From the NCBI GenBank assembly GCA_003280895.1, contig QCDM01000001.1, positions 1-64,000 on the forward strand: a stretch of 64,000 bases of DNA, in the 5' to 3' direction. The translations under genes were made by a program, and so were the position numbers. The notes below the pieces were generated by a model. That model did not search any database and was not told where the DNA came from. It was given only the letters and a program-made list of their open reading frames with translations. The stretch is from Prochlorococcus sp. AG-355-I20. GTDB taxonomy: Bacteria > Cyanobacteriota > Cyanobacteriia > PCC-6307 > Cyanobiaceae. Of the stretch, positions 14,245 to 24,792 are shown one piece after another; within the stretch, counting starts at the first letter, position 1, and each line of letters starts with the position of its first letter.

Positions 14245-15075
14245 TCAAACAAAATTTTCTAGAAGTTTTTCAGGGCCTAATTTCTTTAAATAATTAATAT
14301 TTGAATTTTCAGTAACTAATAAGTATCCTGCAAATCCTAAACCGTTAATACTGAAGCCATGGATATGATCATTTTTTCTTTTTATAACAGCGATCCATTT
14401 ATTAGTTATTAAAATATTGTAAGGATATATCGGTTTCTTATCACTAATAGGGTTCCCAAGTCCTAATTTATTACATAATTCCAAGTAAAATTCAAAAAGA
14501 CATGATGGATTTTCTAAAAAATTAAATTTTGATACAACAATATTTTTTTTAAGCTTACTATTTCTATCTTGATATGAGTTCATCTCTAAAAACCACTTTT
14601 CTCTAGGGCATGATATCTCTCCATTAGTTCTACGCAGAAGTTGAAAATGCCTGTGAGGTTGACTAGCTCCCGCAATTGGAGAACTATTGAAAAACCATAA
14701 TCCACTAGTATCTTTATTAACTTGTTGGATCGCTCTCCAATCTTTAATATCTAACCATCCATTTTGAGGTTTCCATTCATTTGTAATAAGTAAAATATGG
14801 CCTTTTTGTACAGGGTACTTATTTAATATTAGTTGATGATTATCACCAATTTTATCAATTTCTAGTATCTTTTCCCAAGGACAAAATGGATTTTGCTTAG
14901 GACCATAAATTTTTTTTTTATTAAATTTTGAAGTATCGAGTTTCCTAATTATGAAGTCGTCTTTTTCATATAAATCTCTTGTAATAATATCAGTTTTGAG
15001 AGGATATAATGATTCATCATCAATTGATAATTGAGTTTGTTCTAGTGCTTTTTTCCAATATATTTCTAAACTCAT
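14245..15075 (-). CDS. ATP adenylyltransferase (Ap4A phosphorylase)
   Basis: The 276-residue protein belongs to the HIT superfamily branch of Ap4A phosphorylases. The catalytic motif is H141-R-H143-F-Q145 within GASQPHRHFQ, where the middle His forms the nucleotidyl intermediate. The conserved N-terminal NPFCPWE and the strand HQLILNKYPVQKGHILL precede it. It converts diadenosine tetraphosphate and phosphate to ADP and ATP in the cytoplasm. Length is normal for the family. It follows the DUF2237 gene on the same strand with a 48-bp gap. Confidence 0.85.
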   Translation of the reverse strand: MSLEIYWKKALEQTQLSIDDESLYPLKTDIITRDLYEKDDFIIRKLDTSKFNKKKIYGPKQNPFCPWEKILEIDKIGDNHQLILNKYPVQKGHILLITNEWKPQNGWLDIKDWRAIQQVNKDTSGLWFFNSSPIAGASQPHRHFQLLRRTNGEISCPREKWFLEMNSYQDRNSKLKKNIVVSKFNFLENPSCLFEFYLELCNKLGLGNPISDKKPIYPYNILITNKWIAVIKRKNDHIHGFSINGLGFAGYLLVTENSNINYLKKLGPEKLLENFV

Positions 15076-15123
15076 TTAAAAAAATTTATCATTATTATTT
15101 TAAAAAAAAAAATAAACTTGTAA

Positions 15124-15507
15124 TTACTTTTTATTAAATTGATATTCTTTCAATTTTTCCAGAGTTACTGATTCTAAGACTACAATATTAGTTGATTCTA
15201 ATATGACTTTTGGTGCAAGACCGTCTAATAATGCTTGCTTCCACCTATCAAGACAAATACACCAATGATCACCATCCTTCAGTCCTGGGAAGGAATAAAT
15301 AGGCATGGGAGTTATTAAATCATTACCTTGTGATTTACTATATTTTAGGAAATTATCATCCATTACACAACATATGGAATGATTCCCTCCATCATTTTTG
15401 TCATAGTTGCAAAATCCATCCCTGAACCACCCTGTCATAGGTGCGCAACTGCAAATCTCAATTTCTTCTCCAAGAACATTTAACTGATTTTGATTATTTA
15501 TGGTCAT
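15124..15507 (-). CDS. DUF2237 family protein
   Basis: The 127-residue protein has the DUF2237 pattern: an N-terminal NVLGEEIEICSCAPMTGWFRDGFC, a HSICCVMDDNFL segment, and the C-terminal GDHWCICLDRWKQAL with LAPKVILESTN. Six cysteines are conserved in motifs that could bind a metal or form disulfides. Its biochemical role is not established. Soluble, no signal peptide. It may share a transcript with the Ap4A phosphorylase downstream. Confidence 0.85.
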   Translation of the reverse strand: MTINNQNQLNVLGEEIEICSCAPMTGWFRDGFCNYDKNDGGNHSICCVMDDNFLKYSKSQGNDLITPMPIYSFPGLKDGDHWCICLDRWKQALLDGLAPKVILESTNIVVLESVTLEKLKEYQFNKK

Positions 15508-15604
15508 AGTTTTTTAATAATAATAAAACACCAACATTTCTTTAAAAAAGGTTGACGAGTATGGGGGGTTAGGAGGTAATAATTCTAATAAGGTTTTTTT
15601 CATT

Positions 15605-15823
15605 ATGGATTGGGACTTTACTGAAAACATTGCATTTAAAGCTCTTTATGAAGCTTTTAAAGATAGTGATGAAACTTCCGCATTAGAATTTTTATCTAGT
15701 GATGGTGCTTCATATTATCTTGAGTTAACACAGGATGCCGCGGGCGAGGGACTTGATCTGGGTGATAATGAAACTATGGAAGAACTACAGGGAGAAATTA
15801 TTGAATATTTAGAAAATAACTAA
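15605..15823 (+). CDS. small acidic protein, unknown
   Basis: The 72-residue product is strongly acidic (more than a quarter Asp plus Glu) and probably all helical (FTENIAFKALYEAFKDSDETSALEF split into helices). It has no Cys, no signal peptide and no membrane segment. I do not recognise a named domain, but the even composition and normal codon use suggest a real conserved cyanobacterial protein. It is single, convergent with metH (gap 9 bp), and divergent from DUF2237, with an AGGAGG-like sequence (15571-15576) upstream but too far to set the start. Confidence 0.65.
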   Translation: MDWDFTENIAFKALYEAFKDSDETSALEFLSSDGASYYLELTQDAAGEGLDLGDNETMEELQGEIIEYLENN

Positions 15824-15832
15824 AAATTTAGC

Positions 15833-18800
15833 TCAAGCGCTGAAATATTTAGCTTTTGAGTGTAGTGAAATGATAGCTGTAGTACTTTGTTCTGGATGAA
15901 GTTGTTCAGATTCATCCATGGTCAAGTTTATTCTTTTGGCATCCAACAATGATAATTGTATGCTTGAATCAGATACTTTTGGACATGCAGGGTAACCAAA
16001 AGAATATCTAGCTCCTCTATATTTTTGAGCTAGTATTTCTCTATTTTTGTCTGGTTCTTCAGACCTAAAACCACATTCAATACGAATTAATGCATGGACA
16101 TACTCAGCTAGAGCTTCTGCTAATTGAACTGTAAGTCCATGGAATAACAAATAATCGCTATATTTATCTTCTTTAAATAATTTTTGTGAATATTCGCTAG
16201 CAATATCGCCCATGGTTACTGCCTGCATAGGAAATATATCTATCGGTTTATCATTTTTCAAATCACAATAAAAATCAGCTATGCATAAATTATTCCCAGA
16301 TTTTTGTCGTGGAAAATTAAATTGGGAAATTTTATTTAATGATTTCTCATCAAATAAGAAAATACTATTATCTTTTCTCCCGCATCTGAAATATCCATAA
16401 ACTGCTTTGGGTGATATAAGTTTTTTCTCTATAATTATCTCTAACCATTTATCTAACAATGATTTAGCATATGAATCCAAATAATTATTGTATTCATTTA
16501 CGCTTTGGTTTTTTCCTTTTTTTATCTGCCATTGCCCGCTAAATAAAGCTTTTGTATCTAAATAAAATATTAACTTATTTAAATCTATATCAACATCGTT
16601 CAAGACTTTCGTTCCCAAGAAAGGGGCTTGAATTGGATCTTCTTCATTTATAAATTTAGATCTTATAAAATTTTCTTTTAAATTTAATTTGGAAGTCTCG
16701 GTATTTATGGATATTGATTTTTTAACAGCTTGAGAGTTTGATTTTGATGAGGCTAAATTAATATTTATACCTTCATTATTAATGAAACCCTCTGTATTTG
16801 ACCAATTACCCTTTTTCTTATGATCCATATATTCATTCATAAATTTAAGATCAGTGAACGCATCTTTTCCGTACAATATTTTCCCTTTATATATTTTGCT
16901 GCAGTCCTCATTTACAAATTTTGGGGTCAAGGCTGCGCCTCCTAATATTACTGGTACACTAATATTTTCATTATTAAAAGCCTCTAAATTATCTTTCATA
17001 AAAGCAGTTGATTTAACAAGTAATCCGCTCATAGCAATGCAATCTGCATTGTATTTTTTTTGTGCATCTATAATTGCTGAAACATCTTGCTTTATTCCTA
17101 GATTTATTACGTCATAACCATTATTTGTAAGTATTATATCTACCAAATTTTTTCCAATATCATGTACATCCCCTTTGACAGTTGCAATTAACAGTTTTCC
17201 ATTTGATATGTTTTCATCTACAGTTTCCATGTATGGTTCTAAAATTGAAACAGCAAATTTCATTGTTTCGGCGGATTGGAGTACAAATGGCAATTGCATT
17301 TGACCTGAGCCAAATAAATCTCCTACAACTTTCATCCCATCTAGTAAAAAGGTATTAATTATTTCAAGAGGTTTATATTTTTTTAACGCTTTATTTAATT
17401 GATCCTCTAATCCTATTTTTTCTCCATCTATAATATAATTTTTCAGACTTTCTTCAAGAGTTAGGTTTTTATTTTCTGAAGATGCTTTTTTGAAATCTTG
17501 AATAGATAAATCTTGAAAAGCCTTTGTTAATTCTACTAATGGATCATAAATACAAATATCATCTTCAAATTTTCTTTTATCATAAATCAAATCTAAGCAA
17601 AGCTTTTTAGTTTCTTCAGAAATTTTTGATAATGGCAAAATTTTATTTGGTGCGATGATAGCAGAATCTAATCCTGCCTTAATGCATTCGTCTAAAAATA
17701 TTGAATTTAGATTAATTCTTGATAATGGTGAAAGACCAAAACTAATGTTTGATATCCCAAGTATGATATGAATATCTGGGAAATTTTCACGAATTTTCAA
17801 TATAGCACTAATAGTTTCTTTAGCATTTAATCTATCTTCTTCTATCCCTGTAGATATTGGCAGAGCTAATGGATCAAAAAATAGTTCATAATCTGACAAA
17901 CCACATTCTCTTGTTCTATTAATCGCTCGTTTGACAATCTTATATTTTTTTTCTGAATTCCTTGCCATTCCATCTTCATCAATTGTTCCGACAACAAGAC
18001 CTGAACCATACCCTAAGGCTAAATTTAGAACTTGATCAAACCTTTCATTGCCATCTTCGTAATTGGTTGAATTTATAATACATTTACCCCCAGCTGACTT
18101 TAATCCACTTTCCATTTTGTCAGCATCTGTAGAGTCAATCATTAATGGTAAATTTATATTGGTAACTAGTCTTGAAGTTACTTCTTTCATATCTTTCACT
18201 CCGTCTCTGCCTACATAATCAACATTTACATCAAGAACGTGAGCATTTTCTTTTTGTTGTTGCTTGGCAATTGCAACTAAGCCATCCCAATCGTCGTTAT
18301 TTAATAACTCCCTTACCTTTTTCGATCCACTTGCATTTAATCTTTCTCCTACTATCAAAATTGAATTGTCTTGTTTATATGGCACAGAGTTATATATTGA
18401 TGAGGCAGATGGAATAAAACCACTTGAATTTTTCTTACCATTGTTGTAGGTCTTTTCAATATCAATAATTTCATCGATTATTGAAGACAGGCATTTTATA
18501 TGTTCAGGTGTTGTCCCACAACATCCACCTATTAATTGAACATTAAAGTCATATATAAAATTCATTAACTGCATCTTTAATTCTATTGGCTTTAATCTAT
18601 AGTGAGCTACACCACCAATATTTTCAGGAAGACCTGCATTGGGAATACAGCTTATAGCGAAGGGAGAATTTTCAGACAAATATTTAATATGTTCCTTCAT
18701 TTGCTCAGGACCAGTTGCACAATTAAGTCCAAGGATATCTATATTAAATGGCTCTAATATTGTTAATGCAGAAGCAATATCAGATCCAACAAGCATAGTA

Positions 18801-19399
18801 CCTGTTGTTTCCATTGTTATGGATACCATTAAAGGTATATCAATATTTTTACTTTCTAGAATTTCTTTTGATGCTAATAAGGCAGATTTAATTTGTAAAA
18901 CATCCTGACAAGTTTCAATCAAAAGAAGATCAACTCCTCCATCTATAAGACCATAAATTTGTTCTTTATATGATTGCTTTAATTCATCAAAATCAATATG
19001 TCCTAAGGTGGGTAATTTAGTTGTTGGCCCAATTGAACCTGCTACAAACCTTGGTTTATCAACTGATGAGTATTTGGCAGCAGCTTTTTTTGCTATAAAT
19101 GCTGCATTTTTATTTATTTCATAAGCCTTATCTGCAATATCATATTCATCAAGAACTATTGATGAGGCACCAAATGTATTAGTTTCTATAACATGACAAC
19201 CTGCTTCTAAAAATGAATTATGAACCTTCTCAACTACCTCTGGCGATGATAAAACAAGGTTTTCATTACATCCCTCTAATTCTTTTCCTCCAAAGTCATC
19301 TGCAGTAAGATTTAAGTTCTGAAAAGATGTTCCAGTACCTCCGTCAAAAATAATTAATGGTTTTTCATCTCTATTTAAATAGGTTCTGAAAGATTCCAT
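15833..19399 (-). CDS. metH: cobalamin-dependent methionine synthase
   Basis: At 1188 residues the enzyme is full length. Domains in order: homocysteine-binding barrel (about 1-320) with zinc cysteines in NCATGP and GGCCGTTPEH; the methyltetrahydrofolate (pterin) barrel (about 350-610) beginning VGERLNASGSKK; the cobalamin cap (about 640-735); the B12 domain with D744-x-H746-x-x-G749 in KGDVHDIGKN, whose His ligates cobalt; and a C-terminal AdoMet reactivation domain (about 930-1188) containing YRGARYSFGYPACP. It makes methionine in the cytoplasm and is the main user of the corrinoid made with cobU and cobN. It lies 19 bases after ilvE, so the two form one transcript. Confidence 0.97.
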   Translation of the reverse strand: MESFRTYLNRDEKPLIIFDGGTGTSFQNLNLTADDFGGKELEGCNENLVLSSPEVVEKVHNSFLEAGCHVIETNTFGASSIVLDEYDIADKAYEINKNAAFIAKKAAAKYSSVDKPRFVAGSIGPTTKLPTLGHIDFDELKQSYKEQIYGLIDGGVDLLLIETCQDVLQIKSALLASKEILESKNIDIPLMVSITMETTGTMLVGSDIASALTILEPFNIDILGLNCATGPEQMKEHIKYLSENSPFAISCIPNAGLPENIGGVAHYRLKPIELKMQLMNFIYDFNVQLIGGCCGTTPEHIKCLSSIIDEIIDIEKTYNNGKKNSSGFIPSASSIYNSVPYKQDNSILIVGERLNASGSKKVRELLNNDDWDGLVAIAKQQQKENAHVLDVNVDYVGRDGVKDMKEVTSRLVTNINLPLMIDSTDADKMESGLKSAGGKCIINSTNYEDGNERFDQVLNLALGYGSGLVVGTIDEDGMARNSEKKYKIVKRAINRTRECGLSDYELFFDPLALPISTGIEEDRLNAKETISAILKIRENFPDIHIILGISNISFGLSPLSRINLNSIFLDECIKAGLDSAIIAPNKILPLSKISEETKKLCLDLIYDKRKFEDDICIYDPLVELTKAFQDLSIQDFKKASSENKNLTLEESLKNYIIDGEKIGLEDQLNKALKKYKPLEIINTFLLDGMKVVGDLFGSGQMQLPFVLQSAETMKFAVSILEPYMETVDENISNGKLLIATVKGDVHDIGKNLVDIILTNNGYDVINLGIKQDVSAIIDAQKKYNADCIAMSGLLVKSTAFMKDNLEAFNNENISVPVILGGAALTPKFVNEDCSKIYKGKILYGKDAFTDLKFMNEYMDHKKKGNWSNTEGFINNEGININLASSKSNSQAVKKSISINTETSKLNLKENFIRSKFINEEDPIQAPFLGTKVLNDVDIDLNKLIFYLDTKALFSGQWQIKKGKNQSVNEYNNYLDSYAKSLLDKWLEIIIEKKLISPKAVYGYFRCGRKDNSIFLFDEKSLNKISQFNFPRQKSGNNLCIADFYCDLKNDKPIDIFPMQAVTMGDIASEYSQKLFKEDKYSDYLLFHGLTVQLAEALAEYVHALIRIECGFRSEEPDKNREILAQKYRGARYSFGYPACPKVSDSSIQLSLLDAKRINLTMDESEQLHPEQSTTAIISLHSKAKYFSA

Positions 19400-19418
19400 T
19401 TTTAGGTAAAAAAATAAT

Positions 19419-20333
19419 TTATTTAAGTGAAATTCTTGTTACCCAATTATCATAGTCTTGAGAACGACCTTCTGTTATTTCTATAAGCTTACTTTTTAAT
19501 TTATTCATTATTGGTCTTTCAACATTTAATTCAGTTGATTCAATTTTTTTAACTGGTGTAATTTTTGCTGCTGTGCCAGTTAGAAAAACTTCATCTGCTA
19601 TTAATAATTCTGTTTTATCAACAGGCCTCTCAATTACATTTATTCCAAACGATTTTGCTAATTCAATTACACTAGCTCTAGTAATACCCTCAAGGATATC
19701 TTGATCAACACCAGGAGTGATTAAGTCTCCATTCCTTACAATAAATAAATTCATACCACTAGCTTCGCTTACCTTACCACTTGAATTTAATAGCAGGGCT
19801 TCATCAAAACCCGATAAACTAGCTTCTGTTTTGGCTAATGAACTAGTAATATATGCTCCACTTATTTTTCCTCTTAAGGGGAGAGATCTATCTTCTTGTC
19901 TTGTCCAACTACTCATTCTACAAGAAACACCATCTGGGGATAGATAATCTCCTAGTTCAATACAATAAATAAAGAAATTTGTTTCAATATTGTGTAACCT
20001 TGGCGCTATACCTAAATCGCTTGTATATACAAATGGTCTTATATAAATAGGTTTTTCTGGCTTGTTTATTTTTAAAACTTCTTCTAAGGCTTTAAAAATA
20101 TATTCTTCAGAAATTTCAGTTAAGAGTAATTTTGCACTTTGAGATAATCTTTTTATATGTTTATCAGTTCTAAACAAAAGGAATTCTTCTTTGTTTGTTG
20201 GGTTAGGTATCGCTCGCATTCCTCCAAATGCAGCAGTACCGTAATGTAGTGCATGAGTAGCTATTGATATTTTTGCTTCTTTAAATGGAATACATTTACC
20301 TTCGAACCAGGCGTATGGAAGAAATTCATGCAT
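19419..20333 (-). CDS. ilvE: branched-chain amino acid aminotransferase
   Basis: The 304-residue protein is a fold-type IV PLP enzyme. K156 in LRGKISGAYITSSLAK is the expected Schiff-base lysine. Other family segments are THALHYGTAAFGGMRA near residue 26, YIRPFVYTSD near 97 and SGKVSEASGMNLF followed by EGITRASVIELA. It performs the last step of Leu, Ile and Val synthesis (and the first of breakdown) with glutamate/2-oxoglutarate. It is the first gene of ilvE-metH and is divergent from cobN across a 72-bp gap that must hold both promoters. Confidence 0.93.
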   Translation of the reverse strand: MHEFLPYAWFEGKCIPFKEAKISIATHALHYGTAAFGGMRAIPNPTNKEEFLLFRTDKHIKRLSQSAKLLLTEISEEYIFKALEEVLKINKPEKPIYIRPFVYTSDLGIAPRLHNIETNFFIYCIELGDYLSPDGVSCRMSSWTRQEDRSLPLRGKISGAYITSSLAKTEASLSGFDEALLLNSSGKVSEASGMNLFIVRNGDLITPGVDQDILEGITRASVIELAKSFGINVIERPVDKTELLIADEVFLTGTAAKITPVKKIESTELNVERPIMNKLKSKLIEITEGRSQDYDNWVTRISLK

Positions 20334-20405
20334 ATTTAATTTATTTAATTAAGGTAAACTTGTTTTATCCTACTTACATATTCTAAACCTTATTTATATA
20401 TAAAA

Positions 20406-23400
20406 ATGCACAGGATATTGAATATAGCAGGAAATGAAAAGAATAAGGATGATTTAATTGAGCAACCAGCTGCAGATTTTATTTTTATAACAAGTGTAAA
20501 GGCTGATTTAAATCTTATATCAAACTTATTGTTAGAAAAAGAATTTGCTTCATTAAAAAATAATATAAGAGCTTTAGAAATTTCTAATTTAAATTCCTCT
20601 GCTCAAATAGATAATTATTTATTAAAAACAATAAATTATGCAAAAGTAGTCGTACTTAGAATATTTGGAGATAAAGGTACATGGAACTATGGAATTGAAC
20701 AACTTTTAAATTGGCAATCAGTTAATAAAAAAAGGAAGTTACTAATCCTATCAGGTACCATAGACCAAGAAATTTCGTTATGTGAAATAAGTAGTATAGA
20801 TAAAAATGTTGCATTAAATATTTCTAGATTACTAAGGTCTGGAGGACTGGATAATTATAGAAAGTTTCTTAATTGTTTAAATTATTTAGTGGTAGATGAA
20901 AAATTAATTCCTGATGATTTTTTGAATATTACTTTTTATGCTGATCCCTACTTACATGATTGGAAAAATGAAAGTGGCGAAAAGATAGGAATAATATCCT
21001 ATAAATCACTTTTTTTGGCTAATGAAATTGAAGTAAACGAAAAACTTAACTTGCAATTAAGAAAATGCGGATTATCTCCTAAAACATTTTTTATTTCAAC
21101 ACTAAAAGATCATATTATTCAGAAGAAATTAATAGAAATTTTTAAAAAAGAAGATATTAAACTAATAATTACCACAACCTCATTTTCTTCATCTCAAATC
21201 AAAAATAATGAATTAATTGAAAATTCAACAAATATTTTTACTTCTCTTAAAATTCCAATTTTACAGCTTCTTTCTTCTAATAGATCAAGAAAAAAGTGGT
21301 TAAATTCATCTATTGGAATGAATTCATCTGATTTATTAATGCAAATAATTATTCCTGAATTTGATGGAAGAATTACTACCTGTCCTTCGGCATTCAAAGA
21401 AATAATTTCTAAGAAAAATACACTATATAGTGAAATTACTAGTTACAAAGCTGATCAAGTAGGTATTCAATGGATTTCAAAATTTGCAACAAATTATGTG
21501 AAACTTCAGAAACTTAATAATTTTGATAAAAGAATTTGTTTAGTAATAAGTAATTATCCAGTAAAGAACGGAAGAATCGGTAATGGCGTTGGTCTAAATA
21601 CACCATCTTCAATAATAAATATTCTTAATTGGTTAAAAGAAGAAGGTTATGACCTTGGATCTTGTAATTATCCTCAAGATTCTTCTGAATTAATGTCAAT
21701 GCTTATAAAAACAAGAACTAATGATATTGAATCTCAAAATAATAAACCATTAGATTACTTACCACTTAGTGAATATTTAAAATATTGGAATTATTTAGAA
21801 ATTGATCCCAAAAATATTATTGTTAGTCGTTGGGGTAAACCATCTAATGCGATCGATCTAGATAATAAAGGTTTCTCAATAAATGGTATTAGATTTGGAA
21901 AAATAATATTATTGATTCAACCTCAAAGAGGTTATGACGCTTTCACTGATAGAGATATTCATTCTCCCGATCTTCCACCTCCCCATAGATATTTAGCACA
22001 ATATTTTTGGATTGAAAAAGTTTTTAATGCAAATGCTATGTGCCATATTGGTAAACATGGGACTGTTGAATGGTTACCTGGTAAATCTATAGGTCTCAGC
22101 AATAAATGTTTTCCAAATATTATTTGTCCAGCAATACCAAACATATATCCCTTTATCGTAAATGATCCTGGAGAAGGATCCCAAGCTAAAAGAAGGACTG
22201 CTGCAACAATTATTGATCATTTAACCCCTCCTTTGGATAGGTCAGAATTATATGGAAAATATTCAATTTTAGAAAATTATTTAGACGAATATTTTGAAGC
22301 AAAATTATTAAATTCTAATCGGATTGAAACAATAGAAAATTCAATTTTTGAATTAATAAAAAAAGATTTTAGCGAAATTACTTTAAAGAATAAAAATAAT
22401 CAAATAGAAGAAATTGATTCCTTTCTTTGCAAAATTAAAGAATCTCAAATTAGGACAGGTTTGCATATTTTTGGCAATAGGCAGAATGACATTAATGAAA
22501 TAAATTTATTCTTGTGTATTGCTAGAGTACCAAATACAGACCGAATTGGTGTTATTCAATATATAGCAAAACATTTAAAACTAGATTTGAATCCTTGGAC
22601 AAATCAATATGATCAAATGTTAAGTGAAAAGGATAAAAAAATATTATTGACTTTTTCCAACAAAAACATTTTAAACTTTAGAATGGCTATTGATTTTTTG
22701 GAGCAACAAGCAAAGTATTTAATATATTTGTTTTTTTACAAAAAGAAAACCAATATAAAAAATCTAGAAAAATATAAAAATCAGAAAATAATAGACTATT
22801 TCTTTAATGAAAAAAAACATAATAAGTATTTTTTATTATTAAAAAAAGAGATTCTAATTCCAATCATTAATTCTTCATATAATGAGAAATTATCATTTAT
22901 TAATTCATTAAAGGGACAATATGTAAAAAGTGGTCCATCTGGAGCTCCTACGAGAGGTAAAACTGAAACTTTACCCACTGGTAAAAATTTCTTTTCAGTT
23001 GATTCGAGAGGACTGCCAACTGAATCAGCATGGAGTGTTGGTTGTCAGTCTGCTTCACAAATACTTGATTTATACAAACAAGATAATGGAGAAGATTTAA
23101 AAAATATAGCAATATCTGTATGGGCAACATCCACAATGAGAAATGGTGGTGAAGACATTTGTCAAATACTATATTTATTAGGAGTTCAGCCTATTTGGGA
23201 TGGGCCTTCAAGAAGAGTAGTTGATCTAGAAATCATTCCTTTATCTGTGCTCGAAAGACCAAGGGTTGATGTTACTTTAAGGATTTCGGGAATGTTTAGA
23301 GATGCATTTCCACAGTTAGTTAAATTAACCTCTAAAGCAATAAATCTTGTTTCTAATCTTAATGAGGATTATAAATTTAATCCTCTTGCTGGGGCATCAA

Positions 23401-24143
23401 GGGAAGGTGATTCAATTAATCGTATATTTGGGTCAGCGCCAGGTTCATATGGAGCTGGTCTGCAAGAACTAATTTCTAATTCTAATTGGGAAAACATTGA
23501 TGATTTTGGAGAATCTTTTCTTAATTGGAGTAAGTGGATTTACAGTGATAATCTTGAACCTATAGAAGATAAAAAATCATTAGAAAATGCTCTTAAAAAT
23601 GTGCAGTTAGTTGTTCATAACCAAGATAATAAGGAACATGATATTTTAGATTCTGATGATTATTATCAGTTTCAGGGTGGATTATCTTCAGCAGTAAAAA
23701 AATTGAGCGGTAAATTTCCTGAAATGTATCATGGTGATTTATCAAAATTTGGATTATCCAAAATTTCAAAATTACAAGATGAAATTAATAAGGTTGTTAT
23801 ATCAAGAATACTTAACCCTAAATGGATAAATGGAATGAAGAATAATGGTTATAAAGGAGCGTTTGAATTTTCAGCTACACTAGATTACTTATATGCTTTT
23901 GATGCTTCTACTGAAGTAGTCTCAGATTGGTGTTATGAGGAAGTTTATAAATCATGGTTATGTGATCTGGATCTTAAGAATTTCTTTCTAGAGAATAATC
24001 CATGGGCTTTAAGAGATATTGCACAAAGATTTCTTGAAATTGTCAATAGAAAAATGTGGAATAATTGTTCATCAGATGTCATTGAAAATATAAAGAACAT
24101 AATTATTAATACTGATTCAATAATTGAAAAAAACGAATTCTGA
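20406..24143 (+). CDS. cobN: cobaltochelatase large subunit CobN
   Basis: The 1245-residue protein is a CobN/ChlH-class chelatase subunit. Recognisable parts are the N-terminal flavodoxin-like region, GKHGTVEWLPGKSIGLS with the downstream NDPGEGSQAKRRTAATIIDHLTPP near residue 590-620, and the C-terminal APTRGKTETLPTGKNFFSVD and ASREGDSINRIFGSAPGSYGAG. CobN inserts cobalt into the corrin ring. It is distinguished from magnesium-chelatase ChlH mainly by length and by the strong cobN-type GASREGDSINRIFG; the ChlH alternative is less likely. The ATPase partners are not here; cyanobacteria are thought to share ChlD/ChlI. Single gene, ending next to the PHP gene (convergent). Confidence 0.9.
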   Translation: MHRILNIAGNEKNKDDLIEQPAADFIFITSVKADLNLISNLLLEKEFASLKNNIRALEISNLNSSAQIDNYLLKTINYAKVVVLRIFGDKGTWNYGIEQLLNWQSVNKKRKLLILSGTIDQEISLCEISSIDKNVALNISRLLRSGGLDNYRKFLNCLNYLVVDEKLIPDDFLNITFYADPYLHDWKNESGEKIGIISYKSLFLANEIEVNEKLNLQLRKCGLSPKTFFISTLKDHIIQKKLIEIFKKEDIKLIITTTSFSSSQIKNNELIENSTNIFTSLKIPILQLLSSNRSRKKWLNSSIGMNSSDLLMQIIIPEFDGRITTCPSAFKEIISKKNTLYSEITSYKADQVGIQWISKFATNYVKLQKLNNFDKRICLVISNYPVKNGRIGNGVGLNTPSSIINILNWLKEEGYDLGSCNYPQDSSELMSMLIKTRTNDIESQNNKPLDYLPLSEYLKYWNYLEIDPKNIIVSRWGKPSNAIDLDNKGFSINGIRFGKIILLIQPQRGYDAFTDRDIHSPDLPPPHRYLAQYFWIEKVFNANAMCHIGKHGTVEWLPGKSIGLSNKCFPNIICPAIPNIYPFIVNDPGEGSQAKRRTAATIIDHLTPPLDRSELYGKYSILENYLDEYFEAKLLNSNRIETIENSIFELIKKDFSEITLKNKNNQIEEIDSFLCKIKESQIRTGLHIFGNRQNDINEINLFLCIARVPNTDRIGVIQYIAKHLKLDLNPWTNQYDQMLSEKDKKILLTFSNKNILNFRMAIDFLEQQAKYLIYLFFYKKKTNIKNLEKYKNQKIIDYFFNEKKHNKYFLLLKKEILIPIINSSYNEKLSFINSLKGQYVKSGPSGAPTRGKTETLPTGKNFFSVDSRGLPTESAWSVGCQSASQILDLYKQDNGEDLKNIAISVWATSTMRNGGEDICQILYLLGVQPIWDGPSRRVVDLEIIPLSVLERPRVDVTLRISGMFRDAFPQLVKLTSKAINLVSNLNEDYKFNPLAGASREGDSINRIFGSAPGSYGAGLQELISNSNWENIDDFGESFLNWSKWIYSDNLEPIEDKKSLENALKNVQLVVHNQDNKEHDILDSDDYYQFQGGLSSAVKKLSGKFPEMYHGDLSKFGLSKISKLQDEINKVVISRILNPKWINGMKNNGYKGAFEFSATLDYLYAFDASTEVVSDWCYEEVYKSWLCDLDLKNFFLENNPWALRDIAQRFLEIVNRKMWNNCSSDVIENIKNIIINTDSIIEKNEF

Positions 24144-24144
24144 A

Positions 24145-24792
24145 TTATCTACCTAATATCGAAAGTCCATGACTATCTGTTCCGCATGTTTTTAGCATTG
24201 AATATTTATCTGCTAATTTATCTATTTCTGAACATACAAATAAACTAGGATTCCATACTTCATTAAGTTCATAATCGTACCAAACCTCTATTCCATCAAT
24301 ACCTTGTATTTTGGCCTCTGGAATTAATTTATAAAAGGGAATCCTGTATCTCGCTGGATGTGCAAGAAATGATAAACCACCAGCTGAATTTATTGCTTTT
24401 ATAACTGATTTGATATTTAAATCATTACCTATTGGAGACTCTCCAAGGATGTAGGGATTTAAGTATTTACTTTTTATGTCTATTCCCAATCCAATTACAT
24501 GTACTAAACATCCTAAAATCAAACAATTAATTTCTATTCCCGAAATTAATGTAAAAGAATCTTTAGGATAATTTTTGAGTATATTATTTTTTTTTATATA
24601 TTCATGAGCTTTAATTGTATGATGATCGGTTATTGATAAAAATTTCAAGTTATTTTTATAAGCTTGTTCTAAAAGTTCATATGGTTCTAAACTTCCATCA
24701 CTAAATTTTGTATGACAGTGAAAATTAATATTTTTAGGGCAACTATTTTTATTAATATTGGAAGTTAATTTTACTAAGTCTTCCCTATTCAT
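24145..24792 (-). CDS. PHP-domain metal-dependent phosphoesterase
   Basis: The 215-residue protein shows the four PHP metal motifs: HCHTKFSDG near residue 25, SITDHHT near 57, a histidine in FLAHPAR near 143, and TCGTDSHG near the C-terminus. Related enzymes hydrolyse phosphate esters, such as 3',5'-nucleoside bisphosphates or histidinol phosphate. The substrate cannot be assigned here. It starts inside the last codons of hemJ (overlap of 8 bases), so the two are translationally coupled. Its stop is one base from the end of cobN on the other strand. Confidence 0.85.
   Translation of the reverse strand: MNREDLVKLTSNINKNSCPKNINFHCHTKFSDGSLEPYELLEQAYKNNLKFLSITDHHTIKAHEYIKKNNILKNYPKDSFTLISGIEINCLILGCLVHVIGLGIDIKSKYLNPYILGESPIGNDLNIKSVIKAINSAGGLSFLAHPARYRIPFYKLIPEAKIQGIDGIEVWYDYELNEVWNPSLFVCSEIDKLADKYSMLKTCGTDSHGLSILGR

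Noticed and set aside
20334..20405. Possible cobalamin riboswitch before cobN or ilvE-metH
   Set aside because: The gap is only 72 bp of AT-rich DNA shared by two divergent genes, far too short for a B12 riboswitch, and no B12-box-like sequence is visible.
20406..24143. Magnesium chelatase subunit ChlH instead of CobN
   Set aside because: Length (1245) and the cobN-type motifs fit CobN better; ChlH is about 1330 residues in these organisms.
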